Positions 44,246 through 53,299 of a stretch of DNA of 58,110 bases are shown here, in pieces. A program made the translations under genes and the position numbers. Under the pieces are notes generated by a model. It saw nothing but the letters and a program-made list of their open reading frames with translations. It made no database searches and had not been told where the DNA came from. The DNA lies in assembly GCF_012911925.1 (NCBI RefSeq), contig NZ_JAAXKY010000028.1:1-58110 (forward strand), in the 5' to 3' direction. Every line of letters begins with the position of its first letter. Position 1 is the first letter of the stretch. Source of the DNA: Pseudonocardia xinjiangensis. GTDB lineage: Bacteria; Actinomycetota; Actinomycetes; Mycobacteriales; Pseudonocardiaceae.

Positions 44246-46111
44246 ATGTGCGGCATCTGCGGATGGGTGGACTACGAGCGTGACCTGGAGGCCCCGGCAG
44301 CCCGCCGGGAGCTCGCCGACATGACCGCAACGATGGCGTGCCGCGGTCCCGACGACGAGGGCACGTGGGTCGACGGGCCGGCCGCGCTGGGCCACCGGAG
44401 ACTGGCGATCATCGACCTCCCCGGCGGGAGGCAGCCGATGACCCTGCAGGACGAAGGGCGCACCGCGCTGGCGCTGGTCTACAGCGGGGAGACCTACAAC
44501 TTCCGGGAGCTGCGCGAGCGCCTGGCCGCCGGGGGGCACCGGTTCGAGACCAGCAGTGACACCGAGGTGGTGCTGCACGCCCACCAGGAGTGGGGCCGCA
44601 AGGATCCGCGGGACGCCGTACGCGAGCTGAACGGGATGTTCGCCTACGCGATCTGGGACTCCGCCGCCCGCGAGCTGGTGCTCGTGCGCGACCGGCTGGG
44701 CGTCAAGCCGCTGTACTACTACCCGACTCCGCACGGCGTGCTGTTCGGGTCGGAGCCGAAGGCGATCCTGGCCAACGCGCTGGCCGAGCGGGTGCTGGAC
44801 GCCGACGGGCTGCGCCGGGCGCTCACCTTCACCGGCAACACGAGGAACGCGGTGTTCCGCGGGCTCCGGGAGGTGCCGCCCGGCCACGTGGTGCGGGTGA
44901 ACCGCGAGGGCATCCGCGAGCTGCGGTACTGGCAGCTGGAGGACACCGGCCACACCGACGACGTACCCACGACGGTCCGGCACGTGCGGGAGCTGCTGGA
45001 GGACACCGCCCAGCGCCAGCTGGTCTCCGACGTGCCGTTGTGCACGCTGCTGTCCGGCGGGCTCGACTCCTCCGCGCTGACCGCGCTGGCCGCCCGGCAC
45101 AGCAGCGGGCGCGTGCGGTCGTTCTCCGTCGACTTCACCGGCTACACCGAGAACTTCGTCGCCGACGAGGTGCGGTCCACCCCGGACTCCCCGTACGCCC
45201 ACGCGGTGGCCGAGTTCGTCCACACCAACCACACCGACATCACCCTCTCGACCGCGGAGCTGATGGACCCCGCTGCGCGCGCCGCCACGCTGCACGCACG
45301 TGACCTGCCGGTCACCACGGGCGACCTCGACACGTCGCTCTACCTGATGTTCCAGGCGGTCCGGCGGGAGTCCACCGTGGCGCTGTCCGGGGAGTCGGCC
45401 GACGAGGTGTTCGGCGGCTACCGCGACTTCTTCGACGCCGACACCATCGCCGCGGACACCTTCCCCTGGCTCGCGGGGCGGATGCTGAACCGCGACACGA
45501 CCAGACCGGGCGTGTTCGACCAGTCCCTGACCAAGCAGCTCGACCTGCCGTCCTACGTCGCCGACCAGTACCGGACGGCACTCGCGGCCGTGCCCGCGCT
45601 GACCGGGCCGGCCGCGGCCGACCCGCACGAACGCCGGATGCGCGAGATCTGCCACCTCTACCTCACGCGCTTCCTGCCCGTCCTGCTCGACCGCAAGGAC
45701 CGGATGAGCATGGCCGTGGGGCTCGAGGTGCGGGTGCCGTTCTGCGACCACCGCCTCGTCCAGTACGTCTTCGGCACGCCGTGGTCGCACAAGACCTTCG
45801 ACGGCCGGGAGAAGAGCCTGCTGCGCGCAGCAACCGCGGACCTGCTGCCCGAGTCGGTGGTGCAGCGAGTGAAGAGCCCGTACCCGTCCACCCAGGACGA
45901 CGGCTACGAGCGAGGACTGCGCGCCCAGCTCTCGGCCCTGCTCGACCGACCCGACTCGCCCGTCGCCCCGCTGCTCGACCGCGACGCCCTGCGGCAACAG
46001 CTGGCCGAGCCCATAACCCGCCGCTCCGGGGTGGGCGCACGGTTCCAGCAGGAGCAGGTCCTCTCGCTGGACGCCTGGCTCACCGACTACCAGGTCACCG
46101 TCGACCTCTGA
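44246..46111 (+). CDS. asnB: Glutamine-hydrolysing asparagine synthase
   Basis: Makes asparagine (or an amide on another acid) from glutamine and ATP. The nucleophile Cys2 follows Met1 (MCGICGW), with the glutaminase motifs MACRGPDDEG and GHRRLAIID, and the synthetase PP-loop LLSGGLDSSALTALA plus ALSGESADEVFGGY. The 621-residue length is standard for class B enzymes. GAGGGTGG precedes the ATG. It is divergent from a MarR regulator with twin operators. No biosynthetic cluster is attached, so a normal amino-acid role is as likely as a specialised one. Confidence 0.93.
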   Translation: MCGICGWVDYERDLEAPAARRELADMTATMACRGPDDEGTWVDGPAALGHRRLAIIDLPGGRQPMTLQDEGRTALALVYSGETYNFRELRERLAAGGHRFETSSDTEVVLHAHQEWGRKDPRDAVRELNGMFAYAIWDSAARELVLVRDRLGVKPLYYYPTPHGVLFGSEPKAILANALAERVLDADGLRRALTFTGNTRNAVFRGLREVPPGHVVRVNREGIRELRYWQLEDTGHTDDVPTTVRHVRELLEDTAQRQLVSDVPLCTLLSGGLDSSALTALAARHSSGRVRSFSVDFTGYTENFVADEVRSTPDSPYAHAVAEFVHTNHTDITLSTAELMDPAARAATLHARDLPVTTGDLDTSLYLMFQAVRRESTVALSGESADEVFGGYRDFFDADTIAADTFPWLAGRMLNRDTTRPGVFDQSLTKQLDLPSYVADQYRTALAAVPALTGPAAADPHERRMREICHLYLTRFLPVLLDRKDRMSMAVGLEVRVPFCDHRLVQYVFGTPWSHKTFDGREKSLLRAATADLLPESVVQRVKSPYPSTQDDGYERGLRAQLSALLDRPDSPVAPLLDRDALRQQLAEPITRRSGVGARFQQEQVLSLDAWLTDYQVTVDL

Positions 46112-46167
46112 CGCGCTTCGCTCGCGCCCTCGGGAAGTTCGCGGGCGCGGGCGGCGTTTGCCGGTTC

Positions 46168-46962
46168 ATGGGTCTGACTCGCAGTGACGCGCCCCTGTCG
46201 GCGCACGCACCGAAGACCGTCAACTACCGCATCGACGGACCTGCCCACAAGCTGCTCATGCACCCGTTCCCGCGGCGTGTCCGGGCCGAGGTCGCCGGCC
46301 GCACGGTGCTCGACACCACCCGTGGCGTCCTGCTGCACGAGACCGCGCTCCCGGCCCGGCTCTACGTCCCGGAGACCGATCTCGACGCCTCGGCGTTCGT
46401 CCCCAGCGACCTCACCACCCACTGCCCGTTCAAGGGCGACGCCACCTACCGGTCGCTGCAGGTCGGGGACCGCTTCGTGAAGGACGCACTCTGGTCCTAC
46501 CCCGACCCCACGCCCGAGGCCTCGTGGCTGGCCGGCTACGCCTCGTTGTACTGGGAGGCCGCTGACGCCTGGTTCGACGAGGACGAGCAGGTGCGAGGCC
46601 TGACCGACCCGTACCACCGCGTGGACGTCCGCCGGTCCAGCCGGCACGTGCAGGTGCTCGCGGGCGACACGGTCGTGGCCGAGTCGCACGCGCCCGTGGC
46701 GCTCGCCGAGACGGGGCTGCCCCTGCGCTGGTACCTCTCCCCCGACGACGTGCTCGTGCCGCTGGAGCCCACCACCACCAGCACGTACTGCCCCTACAAG
46801 GGCGACGCGAGCTACTGGACCGTCCGGCTGCCCGACGGCCGCGAGCTCACCGACGCCGGCTGGGCCTACCCGGAGCCCTTCCCGGAGTCGACCGGCATCG
46901 GCGGCCGCGTGAGCTTCCTGCACGACGACCTGCGGGTGCTGGTGGACGGCGAACCGGCCTGA
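46168..46962 (+). CDS. Tandem DUF427 protein
   Basis: A 264-residue protein containing two copies of the DUF427 fold: THCPFKGDATYRSL ... ALWSYPDPTPEA in the first and TYCPYKGDASYWTV ... AGWAYPEPFPES in the second. The function is unknown, although the family appears as an enzyme-like beta protein in actinomycetes. No ribosome site is evident. It ends two bases from the convergent MarR gene. Confidence 0.85.
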   Translation: MGLTRSDAPLSAHAPKTVNYRIDGPAHKLLMHPFPRRVRAEVAGRTVLDTTRGVLLHETALPARLYVPETDLDASAFVPSDLTTHCPFKGDATYRSLQVGDRFVKDALWSYPDPTPEASWLAGYASLYWEAADAWFDEDEQVRGLTDPYHRVDVRRSSRHVQVLAGDTVVAESHAPVALAETGLPLRWYLSPDDVLVPLEPTTTSTYCPYKGDASYWTVRLPDGRELTDAGWAYPEPFPESTGIGGRVSFLHDDLRVLVDGEPA

Positions 46963-46964
46963 TC

Positions 46965-47417
46965 TCAGTCGTCGTCGTCCACGAGCAGCGCCTCGAGGGC
47001 CGGCATCGCCGCGTCGAGGATGTGGCGCTGCTCCACGTCGAGCCGGGCCAGCCGCCGGGCCACCAACGCCGTGCGGTGCGAGCGCACCTCGGCCAGCCGT
47101 GCGGCACCCTTGTCGGACAGCACGATCCGCACCCCACGGGCGTCGTTGGGATCCGGCGTGCGGATGACGAGCCCCTGGTCGTCCAGGGAGGCGAGCACCC
47201 GGCTCATCGTGGGCGCCGTCACCGCCTCCCGGCGGGCGAGCTCCGAGAGCCGAAGCGGCCCGTGCTGCTCCACAGTGACCAATGCGGACAGCTGTAGCGG
47301 CGGGATCGACTCCCGGCCGTCGATACGGATACGGCGGTGCAACCTGCCGACGACCAGCCGCAGCCTCGCTGCAAGGTCGGTCTGCTCGTCGGTGTCCACG
47401 CGCTCAGCGCTGGTCAT
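46965..47417 (-). CDS. MarR-family regulator
   Basis: A 150-residue winged-helix regulator (SELARREAVTAPTMSRVLASL, TPDPNDARGVRIVLSDKG). Its target is unclear; it lies between the DUF427 gene and coaA, 40 bases downstream of coaA on the same strand. The acidic end (LLVDDDD) is unusual but not decisive. Confidence 0.9.
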   Translation of the reverse strand: MTSAERVDTDEQTDLAARLRLVVGRLHRRIRIDGRESIPPLQLSALVTVEQHGPLRLSELARREAVTAPTMSRVLASLDDQGLVIRTPDPNDARGVRIVLSDKGAARLAEVRSHRTALVARRLARLDVEQRHILDAAMPALEALLVDDDD

Positions 47418-47457
47418 CGGCCCATCGTGCCAGGTCCGGTGGCGGGCGTCGCCGGGG

Positions 47458-48420
47458 TCATACCTTGCGGAGACGGATGCCGGTGATGTTGTGTTTGGGA
47501 CCCTTGCGCAGCACGAGGCTCGCCCGTCCCCGGGTCGGCTTGATGTTGCGTTCCAGGTTCGGCCCGTTGATCTCCGCCCAGATGCTCTCGGCCCGGGCGA
47601 CCGCCCCCGCCTCATCCAGTGCGGCGTAGCGCCGGAAGTACGACTCCGGGTCCCGGAACGCCGTCTCCCGCAGCCGCAGGAAACGTTCGACGTACCACCG
47701 CCGGATGTCGTCGGTGGCGGCGTCGACGTAGACGGAGAAGTCGATGAAGTCACTGACCGCCAGCGCCGCGCCGCCCTCCCGAGCGGGCTGGGCGGGCTGC
47801 AGGACGTTGAGACCCTCGAGCAGCAGGATGTCCGGGCGGTGCACGGTGAGCCGCTCGTCCGGGACGATGTCGTACACCAGGTGCGAGTAGACCGGGGCCG
47901 TCACCTCGGAGCGCCCGGCCTTCACCTCGGTGACGAACCGCAGCAGCCCGCGCCGGTCGTAGGACTCCGGGAAGCCCTTGCGCGTCATCAGCCCGCGCCG
48001 CTCCAGCTCCGCGTTGGGGTGCAGGAACCCGTCGGTCGTCACCAGCTCGACGCGCGGGTGCTGGGGCCAGCGGGCGAGCAGCAGCCGCATCAGCCGCGCG
48101 GTGGTGGACTTCCCCACCGACACCGAGCCCGCGATCCCGATCACGAACGGGGTGCGGGCGGTGTTGGCGCCGAGGAACGTCCGGTAGGCGCGGTAGAGCC
48201 GGCCGCCCTCCTGCACGTGCATCGTGAGCAGCCGCGACAGCGGCAGGTACACCTCGCGCACCTCGTCGAGGTCCACCTCGTCACCGAGGCTGCGCACCTG
48301 GTCGAGCTCCTCGGCCGTGAGCGGCAGCGGCGTGTTCTCGCCGAGCTTCGCCCACGCCTCCCGGTCGAAGTCCACGAACGGCGAGGACGCCTCGCGCGCA
48401 CCGTTGCGACTGACGTCCAT
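47458..48420 (-). CDS. coaA: Pantothenate kinase, type I
   Basis: Phosphorylates pantothenate, the first step of CoA synthesis. The 320-residue protein has the P-loop [15 protein letters not shown], then [10 protein letters not shown] and a [19 protein letters not shown] end. TAAGTT ends 8 bases before the ATG and no ribosome site is seen, so the message is probably leaderless. CoaA is commonly near housekeeping genes in actinomycetes, as here. Confidence 0.95.
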   Translation of the reverse strand: MDVSRNGAREASSPFVDFDREAWAKLGENTPLPLTAEELDQVRSLGDEVDLDEVREVYLPLSRLLTMHVQEGGRLYRAYRTFLGANTARTPFVIGIAGSVSVGKSTTARLMRLLLARWPQHPRVELVTTDGFLHPNAELERRGLMTRKGFPESYDRRGLLRFVTEVKAGRSEVTAPVYSHLVYDIVPDERLTVHRPDILLLEGLNVLQPAQPAREGGAALAVSDFIDFSVYVDAATDDIRRWYVERFLRLRETAFRDPESYFRRYAALDEAGAVARAESIWAEINGPNLERNIKPTRGRASLVLRKGPKHNITGIRLRKV

Positions 48421-48564
48421 GACCGTGCAACTTAGATCCCCGTGGTCGGCCACCGCTTCGAGACGTGACCGGCATGACGTCGGAAATCCGGCGCTCGGCC
48501 CGCGGTCAGCCGACCGGCGCGACGCACCCTAGACTGGAGGCTCCGCCTGACGAGGAGCACGCCT

Positions 48565-48669
48565 GTGCCCCCTGCACACCCCGCTGAGCCGGGTTGCAGT
48601 AGTAGGCCGGGTCCCACCCGGCATTCCCTTCCGCCCAGCCGCAGCGCCCGTGGCGAGTACAAGCGATGA
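48565..48669 (+). CDS. Small open frame with good ribosome site, perhaps truncated
   Basis: A 34-codon frame starts GTG, 7 bases after a strong GAGGAG, and TAGACT (48530-48535) is a possible -10 box. Nothing in the peptide is recognised. Its stop codon is supplied by the interspersed repeat that begins at 48662, so it may be the start of a gene cut by that repeat, or a leader peptide. A GCCGGGT / ACCCGGC hairpin (48606-48622) lies inside. Confidence 0.35.
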   Translation: MPPAHPAEPGCSSRPGPTRHSLPPSRSARGEYKR

Positions 48670-48835
48670 GCGAGCTTGCGAGCGAATCAGTGTTACAGCG
48701 CCTTCGCGAAGCGCCGGCCGAGCGCAGCGAGGTTGAGCGATGAGCGAGCTTGCGAGCGAATCAGTGTTACAGCGCCTTCGCACTGCGATGTCTCACTGTG
48801 GGCCGGCCGGGCGCAGCGAGGTTGAGCGATGAGCG
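48662..48835. repeat. Tandem interspersed repeats before the CNNM genes
   Basis: A 46-base unit at 48662-48707 recurs exactly at 48736-48781 (74 bases on). A second unit at 48713-48746 recurs at 48802-48835 (89 bases on) with one change. Both contain GAGCGATGAGCG. The last copy supplies the ATG and first codon of the next gene. CTTCGCGAAG (48702-48711) is a perfect palindrome. The pattern resembles small mobile REP-like elements of GC-rich genomes. Confidence 0.8.
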
Positions 48836-50184
48836 TTCTGCTGTCCGTACTGGGGCTGATCGCCGTCGCCGCGCTCACGCTGGGCACGGCGATCTCGGTC
48901 GCCTCGGAGTTCGCCCTCACCGCCCTCGAACGCAGCCAGGTCGACGCCTACGTCGCCGAGGCCGGTGACCGGCGCGCGCGCACCGTGCAGAACGCCCACC
49001 GCAACCTGTCCTTCCAGCTGTCCGGGAGCCAGCTCGGCATCACCGTCACCACGCTCGTCACCGGCTACATCGCCGAACCCGCGATCGCGTCGTTGTTCCG
49101 GCCGGGGCTCACCGCGCTCGGCATCTCCGACGGGCTGTCCGCCGGCATCGCCACCGTGCTGTCGCTGCTGCTCGCCACGGCACTGTCGATGGTGTTCGGC
49201 GAGCTCGTACCGAAGAACCTCGCCATCGCCGACCCACTGCGCACCGCACGGGCCGTGGTCTGGCTGCAGAGCGGGTTCGCCCACGCGTTCAGCTGGCTGA
49301 TCACCGGGCTGAACTCCGCGGCCAACACCGTGGTGCGCCGGCTGGGCATCGAGCCGGCGGAGGAGCTGCGCTCGGCCCGGTCGCCGCGGGAGCTGAGCTC
49401 GCTCGTGCGCACCAGCGCGCAGCACGGCACCCTCGACGCCGGGACCGCCACCCTGCTCGACCGCTCGCTGCGGTTCACCGACCGCGTCGCCGAGGACCTG
49501 ATGACCCCGCGCGTGCGGGTCGAGTCCCTCGACGCCGACGACACCGTCGCCGACCTGGTCTCCCTGTCCCGGCGCAGCGGGTTCTCCCGGTTCATCGTGC
49601 ACGACCGCGACCCCGACGCCGTGCTCGGCGTGGTGCACGTCAAGCAGGCGTTCGGGGTGACTGCGGAGGAACGCAGGCGCGTCGCGCTGCGCGGCATCGT
49701 GCAGACGGTCCCGACCGTCCCGGAGTCGCTCGACGGCGACGAGCTGCTCACGCGGCTGCGCGACTCCGGCCTCCAGCTCGCCGTGGTCGTCGACGAGTAC
49801 GGAGGCACGGCGGGCATCGTCACCCTCGAGGACCTCATCGAGGAGATCGTCGGCGATGTCCGCGATGAGCACGACCGCGCCGAGCAGGCGAGGGTGCGCC
49901 CGCTCGGGCGCGGCAGCTGGCTCGTGTCCGGCCTGCTGCGCGGCGACGAGGTGGCCGAGGCCACCGGGTTCGAGATGCCCGATGGCGACTACGAGACGCT
50001 CGCCGGACTGGTGCTGTCCCGGCTGGGCCACATCCCCGACGTCGGTGAGGACGTCGTCGTCGACGGGTGGCGGCTCACGGTGATGCGCCGCGACCGCAAC
50101 CGGATCGCCGAGCTGCGCCTGGCCCGCGCCGGCAGCACCGACCCGGCTCCGAGCGCCAAGCGAGAGGAGGCCGCACGTGGCTAA
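48829..50184 (+). CDS. CNNM/CorC-type membrane protein with CBS domains
   Basis: A 451-residue protein. An N-terminal DUF21/CNNM membrane region (VASEFALTALERSQVDAY, SMVFGELVPKNLAIADP) is followed by a CBS pair (DLMTPRVRVESLDADDTVA, VVVDEYGGTAGIVTLEDLIEEIVGD) and a CorC/HlyC C-terminal domain. It is likely involved in divalent-ion transport. The start lies inside the repeat array, so the gene's leader was imported with the repeat. It overlaps the next, similar gene by 8 bases. Confidence 0.92.
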   Translation: MSVLLSVLGLIAVAALTLGTAISVASEFALTALERSQVDAYVAEAGDRRARTVQNAHRNLSFQLSGSQLGITVTTLVTGYIAEPAIASLFRPGLTALGISDGLSAGIATVLSLLLATALSMVFGELVPKNLAIADPLRTARAVVWLQSGFAHAFSWLITGLNSAANTVVRRLGIEPAEELRSARSPRELSSLVRTSAQHGTLDAGTATLLDRSLRFTDRVAEDLMTPRVRVESLDADDTVADLVSLSRRSGFSRFIVHDRDPDAVLGVVHVKQAFGVTAEERRRVALRGIVQTVPTVPESLDGDELLTRLRDSGLQLAVVVDEYGGTAGIVTLEDLIEEIVGDVRDEHDRAEQARVRPLGRGSWLVSGLLRGDEVAEATGFEMPDGDYETLAGLVLSRLGHIPDVGEDVVVDGWRLTVMRRDRNRIAELRLARAGSTDPAPSAKREEAARG

Positions 50185-51229
50185 CGACCTGCTCGCCCTG
50201 CTCGCGGCCATCGCCCTGCTGGCCGCCAACGCGTTCTTCGTCGGCGCCGAGTTCTCGCTCATCTCCGCCCGCCGCGACCGGCTCGAGGCGATGGCCGCCT
50301 CCGGCACGCCGGCCGCGCGCACCGTGCTCCGGGCCGGCGCGGACCTGTCCCGCATGCTGGCGGCGTCCCAGCTCGGCATCACGATCTGCTCGCTGCTGCT
50401 CGGCCGCCTCGGCGAGCCCGCGGTCGCGCACCTCATCGAGCGGCCCCTGGAGTGGATAGGCCTGCCGGACGCCGTGCTGCACCCGATCGCGTTCGCGGTG
50501 TCGCTGGCCATCGTGGTCGTCGCGCACATCCTGCTCGGCGAGATGGTGCCGAAGAACATCGCCATCGCGGGGCCCGAGCGCACGGCGATCTGGCTGGTGC
50601 CGCCGTTCCTCGTCTTCACCAAGCTGATGCGCCCGCTGATCGAGCTGTTCAATGTAATGGCCAACGGCGTCCTGCGGCTCATCCACGTGGAGCCCCGCGA
50701 CGAGCTCGAGTCCTCCTTCACCTCAGGTGAGCTGGCCGACCTCATCGCCGAGTCGGGGCGGGAAGGCCTGCTCGACGACCACGAGTCCAGCCGGCTCAGC
50801 CGCACCCTCAGCTCCGCCGAGGCGACCGTCGCCGACGTCCTCGTACCCACCGAGGAGCTGGTGTCCCTGCCGGCCGACCCGAGGGTCGAGGACGTGGCCC
50901 GCGCCGTCGCCGACACCGGCTTCTCCCGGTTCCCGGTGCGGGCCGTGGACGGCACGCTCGCCGGCTACCTCCACATCAAGGACATCCTCGACCTGGTGGA
51001 CGACCCGGCGGCCGCGGTGCCGGTCGAGCGGATCCGCGGCCTGCCGGAGGTGCCGGTGTCCTTCCGGCTCGACGAGGCGCTCGCCGTGCTGCGCCGTTCC
51101 CGCGCCCACCTGGGCCGTGCGGTGGGCGGGCGCGGCGAGACCGTCGGTGTGGTGGCGATGGAGGACCTCGTGGAGCACTACGTCGGCGAGGTCCGCGACG
51201 CCACGCACGCCCCGCGCGCCCAGGCCTGA
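50177..51229 (+). CDS. CNNM-type membrane protein with CBS domains, paralogue
   Basis: A 350-residue sister of the previous protein, with the CNNM region (VGAEFSLISARRDRLEAM, LLGEMVPKNIAIAG) and a CBS pair, but no CorC domain after the second CBS (MEDLVEHYVGEVRDA). The pair matches the Rv1842c/Rv1841c arrangement in M. tuberculosis and probably works as a heteromer. GAGAGGAGG precedes the GTG. Confidence 0.92.
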   Translation: MANDLLALLAAIALLAANAFFVGAEFSLISARRDRLEAMAASGTPAARTVLRAGADLSRMLAASQLGITICSLLLGRLGEPAVAHLIERPLEWIGLPDAVLHPIAFAVSLAIVVVAHILLGEMVPKNIAIAGPERTAIWLVPPFLVFTKLMRPLIELFNVMANGVLRLIHVEPRDELESSFTSGELADLIAESGREGLLDDHESSRLSRTLSSAEATVADVLVPTEELVSLPADPRVEDVARAVADTGFSRFPVRAVDGTLAGYLHIKDILDLVDDPAAAVPVERIRGLPEVPVSFRLDEALAVLRRSRAHLGRAVGGRGETVGVVAMEDLVEHYVGEVRDATHAPRAQA

Positions 51230-51243
51230 GAGCGCCACGCGAC

Positions 51244-51266
51244 GCCCGGCCGGGGAGCGGCCGGGC
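51244..51266 (+). terminator. Hairpin after the CNNM pair
   Basis: GCCCGGCC (51244-51251) and GGCCGGGC (51259-51266) with a 7-base loop, 15 bases after the stop. A TAGCGT -10 box for the next gene follows at 51269-51274. Confidence 0.65.
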
Positions 51267-51282
51267 GGTAGCGTGGACCGTC

Positions 51283-52164
51283 GTGACGAGCAAGCTCTCC
51301 TGCGCCGCACCCCTCGTGCTCGACGAGGCGGTGTGGCGGGAGCGCGCCGCCGCGCACCGGGCCCGGGTCGAACGGTGGACCCTGCCCCACCGGGAACGCC
51401 GCCGTCGCGGCGAGCCGCACCCCGTCATGGACTTCCTGTTCACCTACTACTCCCTGCGGCCGGTCCGGCTGGAGCAGTGGCAACCCGGACCGGGCGCGCT
51501 GCTGCTGGGCGGCGACGAGCTGCTGGCGGTCCCTGGCCACGTCCGTGACGGCGACAGCGTGCGTCTCGCCGTCGACGCCCTGGCGCCCCGGGTCACCACC
51601 ACCGCGGCCTTCGTGCGCGACCTGCTCCTCGCCACCGCGTCCCGGCCCGCCCGGTTGGGCTGCTTCGGGCTCCACGAGTGGGCGATGGTGTACCGCAGCG
51701 ACGCCCCCCGCCACGAGCAGGTGCCGCTGCGGCTCGGAGCGGCCGGCACCGACGCGGTGGTCGACTCGCTCCCGGTGCACTGCACACACCACGACGCCTT
51801 CCGCTTCTTCACCCCCGCGGCGCGCCCGCTCAACGCGATGACCCCGGAGCGGGCCGACCAGATCGCGAACGAACAGCCCGGCTGCCTGCACGCCACCATG
51901 GACCTCTACAAGTGGGCCTACAAGCTCCTGCCCGCCACACCGGCGGAGCTCGTGGCCGACTGCTTCGCCCTCGCCGTCGAGGTGCGGGAGCTGGACATGC
52001 GCGCCAGCCCGTACGACCTCTCGGGGTACGGCTACTCCCCCGTCCGCATCGAGACCCCGGCCGGCCGCGCCGAGTACGCCCGCGCCCAGGCCGGGTTCGC
52101 CCGGCGGGCCGCCCCACTGCGACGACGGCTCGTCGAGCTGTGCGAGGCCCTTCTCCCCTCCTGA
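51283..52164 (+). CDS. Conserved actinobacterial protein, often labelled 3-methyladenine DNA glycosylase
   Basis: A 293-residue protein whose blocks SCAAPLVLDEAVWRERAAAH, FLFTYYSLRPVRLEQWQPG, FFTPAARPLN and HATMDLYKWAYKLLP are typical of a widespread actinobacterial family that databases commonly name a DNA glycosylase. I see no helix-hairpin-helix or catalytic motif that proves this. TAGCGT ends 8 bases before the GTG, suggesting a leaderless message. It is the last ordinary gene before the mosaic region. Confidence 0.75.
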   Translation: MTSKLSCAAPLVLDEAVWRERAAAHRARVERWTLPHRERRRRGEPHPVMDFLFTYYSLRPVRLEQWQPGPGALLLGGDELLAVPGHVRDGDSVRLAVDALAPRVTTTAAFVRDLLLATASRPARLGCFGLHEWAMVYRSDAPRHEQVPLRLGAAGTDAVVDSLPVHCTHHDAFRFFTPAARPLNAMTPERADQIANEQPGCLHATMDLYKWAYKLLPATPAELVADCFALAVEVRELDMRASPYDLSGYGYSPVRIETPAGRAEYARAQAGFARRAAPLRRRLVELCEALLPS

Positions 52165-52202
52165 CGCTCCCCCGCCCTGCTGTTGTCGTGGCGTGGTCCG
52201 TC

Positions 52203-52249
52203 GGTCAATGTTTGATCGACGGCATGTTGGCGTCAATGATCGATTGACA
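52203..52249. promoter_or_regulatory. Twin-palindrome promoter/operator, left copy
   Basis: Two palindromes of the form GTCAAT-N5-ATTGAC: 52204-52220 (one mismatch) and 52232-52248 (perfect), centres 28 bases apart. The second contains TTGACA as a possible -35 box. A GAGGGG ribosome site and an ATG (52272) follow, but that frame stops after ten codons. A related 47-bp copy ends the window at 58044-58090 (about 34 of 47 bases alike). Confidence 0.65.
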
Positions 52250-52347
52250 TCGTGAAGCAGAGGGGTTGACCATGGACAACACCCCTGGCGTCGAACCCGA
52301 GTGATCCCAAGTCCGTGTATCAGGCCCGCACCCAGCGGTTCTTCCTT

Positions 52348-52387
52348 GTGCGGGCGGGTGGCCAGGAGGGGGTACACCCGCCCGCAC
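52348..52387 (+). terminator. Terminator-like hairpin
   Basis: GTGCGGGCGGGTG (52348-52360) and CACCCGCCCGCAC (52375-52387) form a perfect 13-bp stem. No gene is seen from 52165 to about 52600; this stretch holds the operator, this hairpin and a small repeat array. Confidence 0.6.
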
Positions 52388-52534
52388 GGCACGGCCGACG
52401 CCCCTCCCCCGCTGCCGGCGCTGCGTGACCACCGCGAGATCCGCGTTTCGGCCCTCCGCAGGGCGAACAGCCGGATCTCGAACCGATCATGGGGGCCGGC
52501 GCGCCGTCCCGCGCCCCGCGGCACCGACCCCCGC

Positions 52535-52586
52535 GAGTCGCCCACTTCGCGTGCGCGAGTCGCCCGGTTTTTGTGGGTGAGTCGCC
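52535..52586. repeat. Three GAGTCGCC copies with exact 22-base period
   Basis: GAGTCGCC occurs at 52535, 52557 and 52579, with 14-base spacers that differ from each other. Too short for CRISPR. It lies just before the Tn3 piece. Confidence 0.6.
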
Positions 52587-52609
52587 GCTCGGGGGCTCTT
52601 GGGGGCCTG

Positions 52610-53295
52610 CCGGGATAGCTTGCTGGGGCTGTCCAGTGAGGTGACGGCCGAGTATGACGCGGACCGGACCGCGAAGTGGCATCGCGGGCTGGTCCGGGCA
52701 ATGGTGGGCGTGAAGTACGACGCAGGCAAGGCCCGCGTAGTCGCCGAGGAGGCGATCCGCAAGGCGGTCACCACGAAGGACAACCCGGCCGACTTGATCA
52801 ACGTCGCGTTGGAGGAGCTGGTGCGGGCGCGGTGTGAGCTGCCCGGGTTCTCCACGCTGACCGGCTGGTCGCGGCGATCCGGTCAACGACGAACATCGCG
52901 CTGTACGCGATGGTCGCGGCCCGGATCGACTTGACGGGCAAGGCCCGACTGGCGCGGCTGCTGTGGCTGGACCCGACCTCGGGCCGCAGCGAGTTCGACC
53001 GGCTCGAGACACCGGCGAAGGCGGCGTCGCTGGGAAAGTTCAAGCTGCGCCTGGCCCACCTGCAAGCGCTCGACGAGCTCGGCGCGACCGAGCGGTGGTT
53101 CGACGGCATCCCGGCGACGAAGATCGCGCATTTCGCCGGAGAGGCGGGTGACCGACGTCGGCGACCTGCGGGACATCGGCGAGGCGAAGCGGTGGACGCT
53201 GCTGGCCGCCTTGATTCACGAGTGCCGGACTACGGCTCGGGACGAGGTCGCGACGATGTTCTGCAAGCGGATGGCCGTGATCCACAAGACGGCCC
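52610..53295 (+). pseudogene. Tn3-family transposase, N-terminal piece, two frameshifts
   Basis: Translation resembles the DUF4158 N-terminal part of Tn3-type transposases. One frame gives EVTAEYDADRTAKWHRGLVR to CELPGFSTL; after a shift near 52860 a second frame gives RLVAAIRSTTNIALYAMVAA to PAKAASLGKFKLRLAHLQAL and ATKIAHFAGEA; after another near 53145 the first frame returns with VGDLRDIGEAKR and VATMFCKRMAVIHK. Homology then stops abruptly. The N-terminus and the DDE catalytic domain are missing, so it is dead. A fragment on the other strand at 57114-57330 supplies a later part of the same kind of protein. Confidence 0.75.
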
Positions 53296-53299
53296 GGGT

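Noticed and set aside
48421..48660. Possible riboswitch or RNA gene between coaA and the repeats
   Set aside because: Only a single 7-bp hairpin was found; no known RNA family pattern or tRNA fold was recognised.
52535..52586. Possible CRISPR array
   Set aside because: The repeat is only 8 bases, spacers are 14 bases, there are three units, and no cas gene is present.
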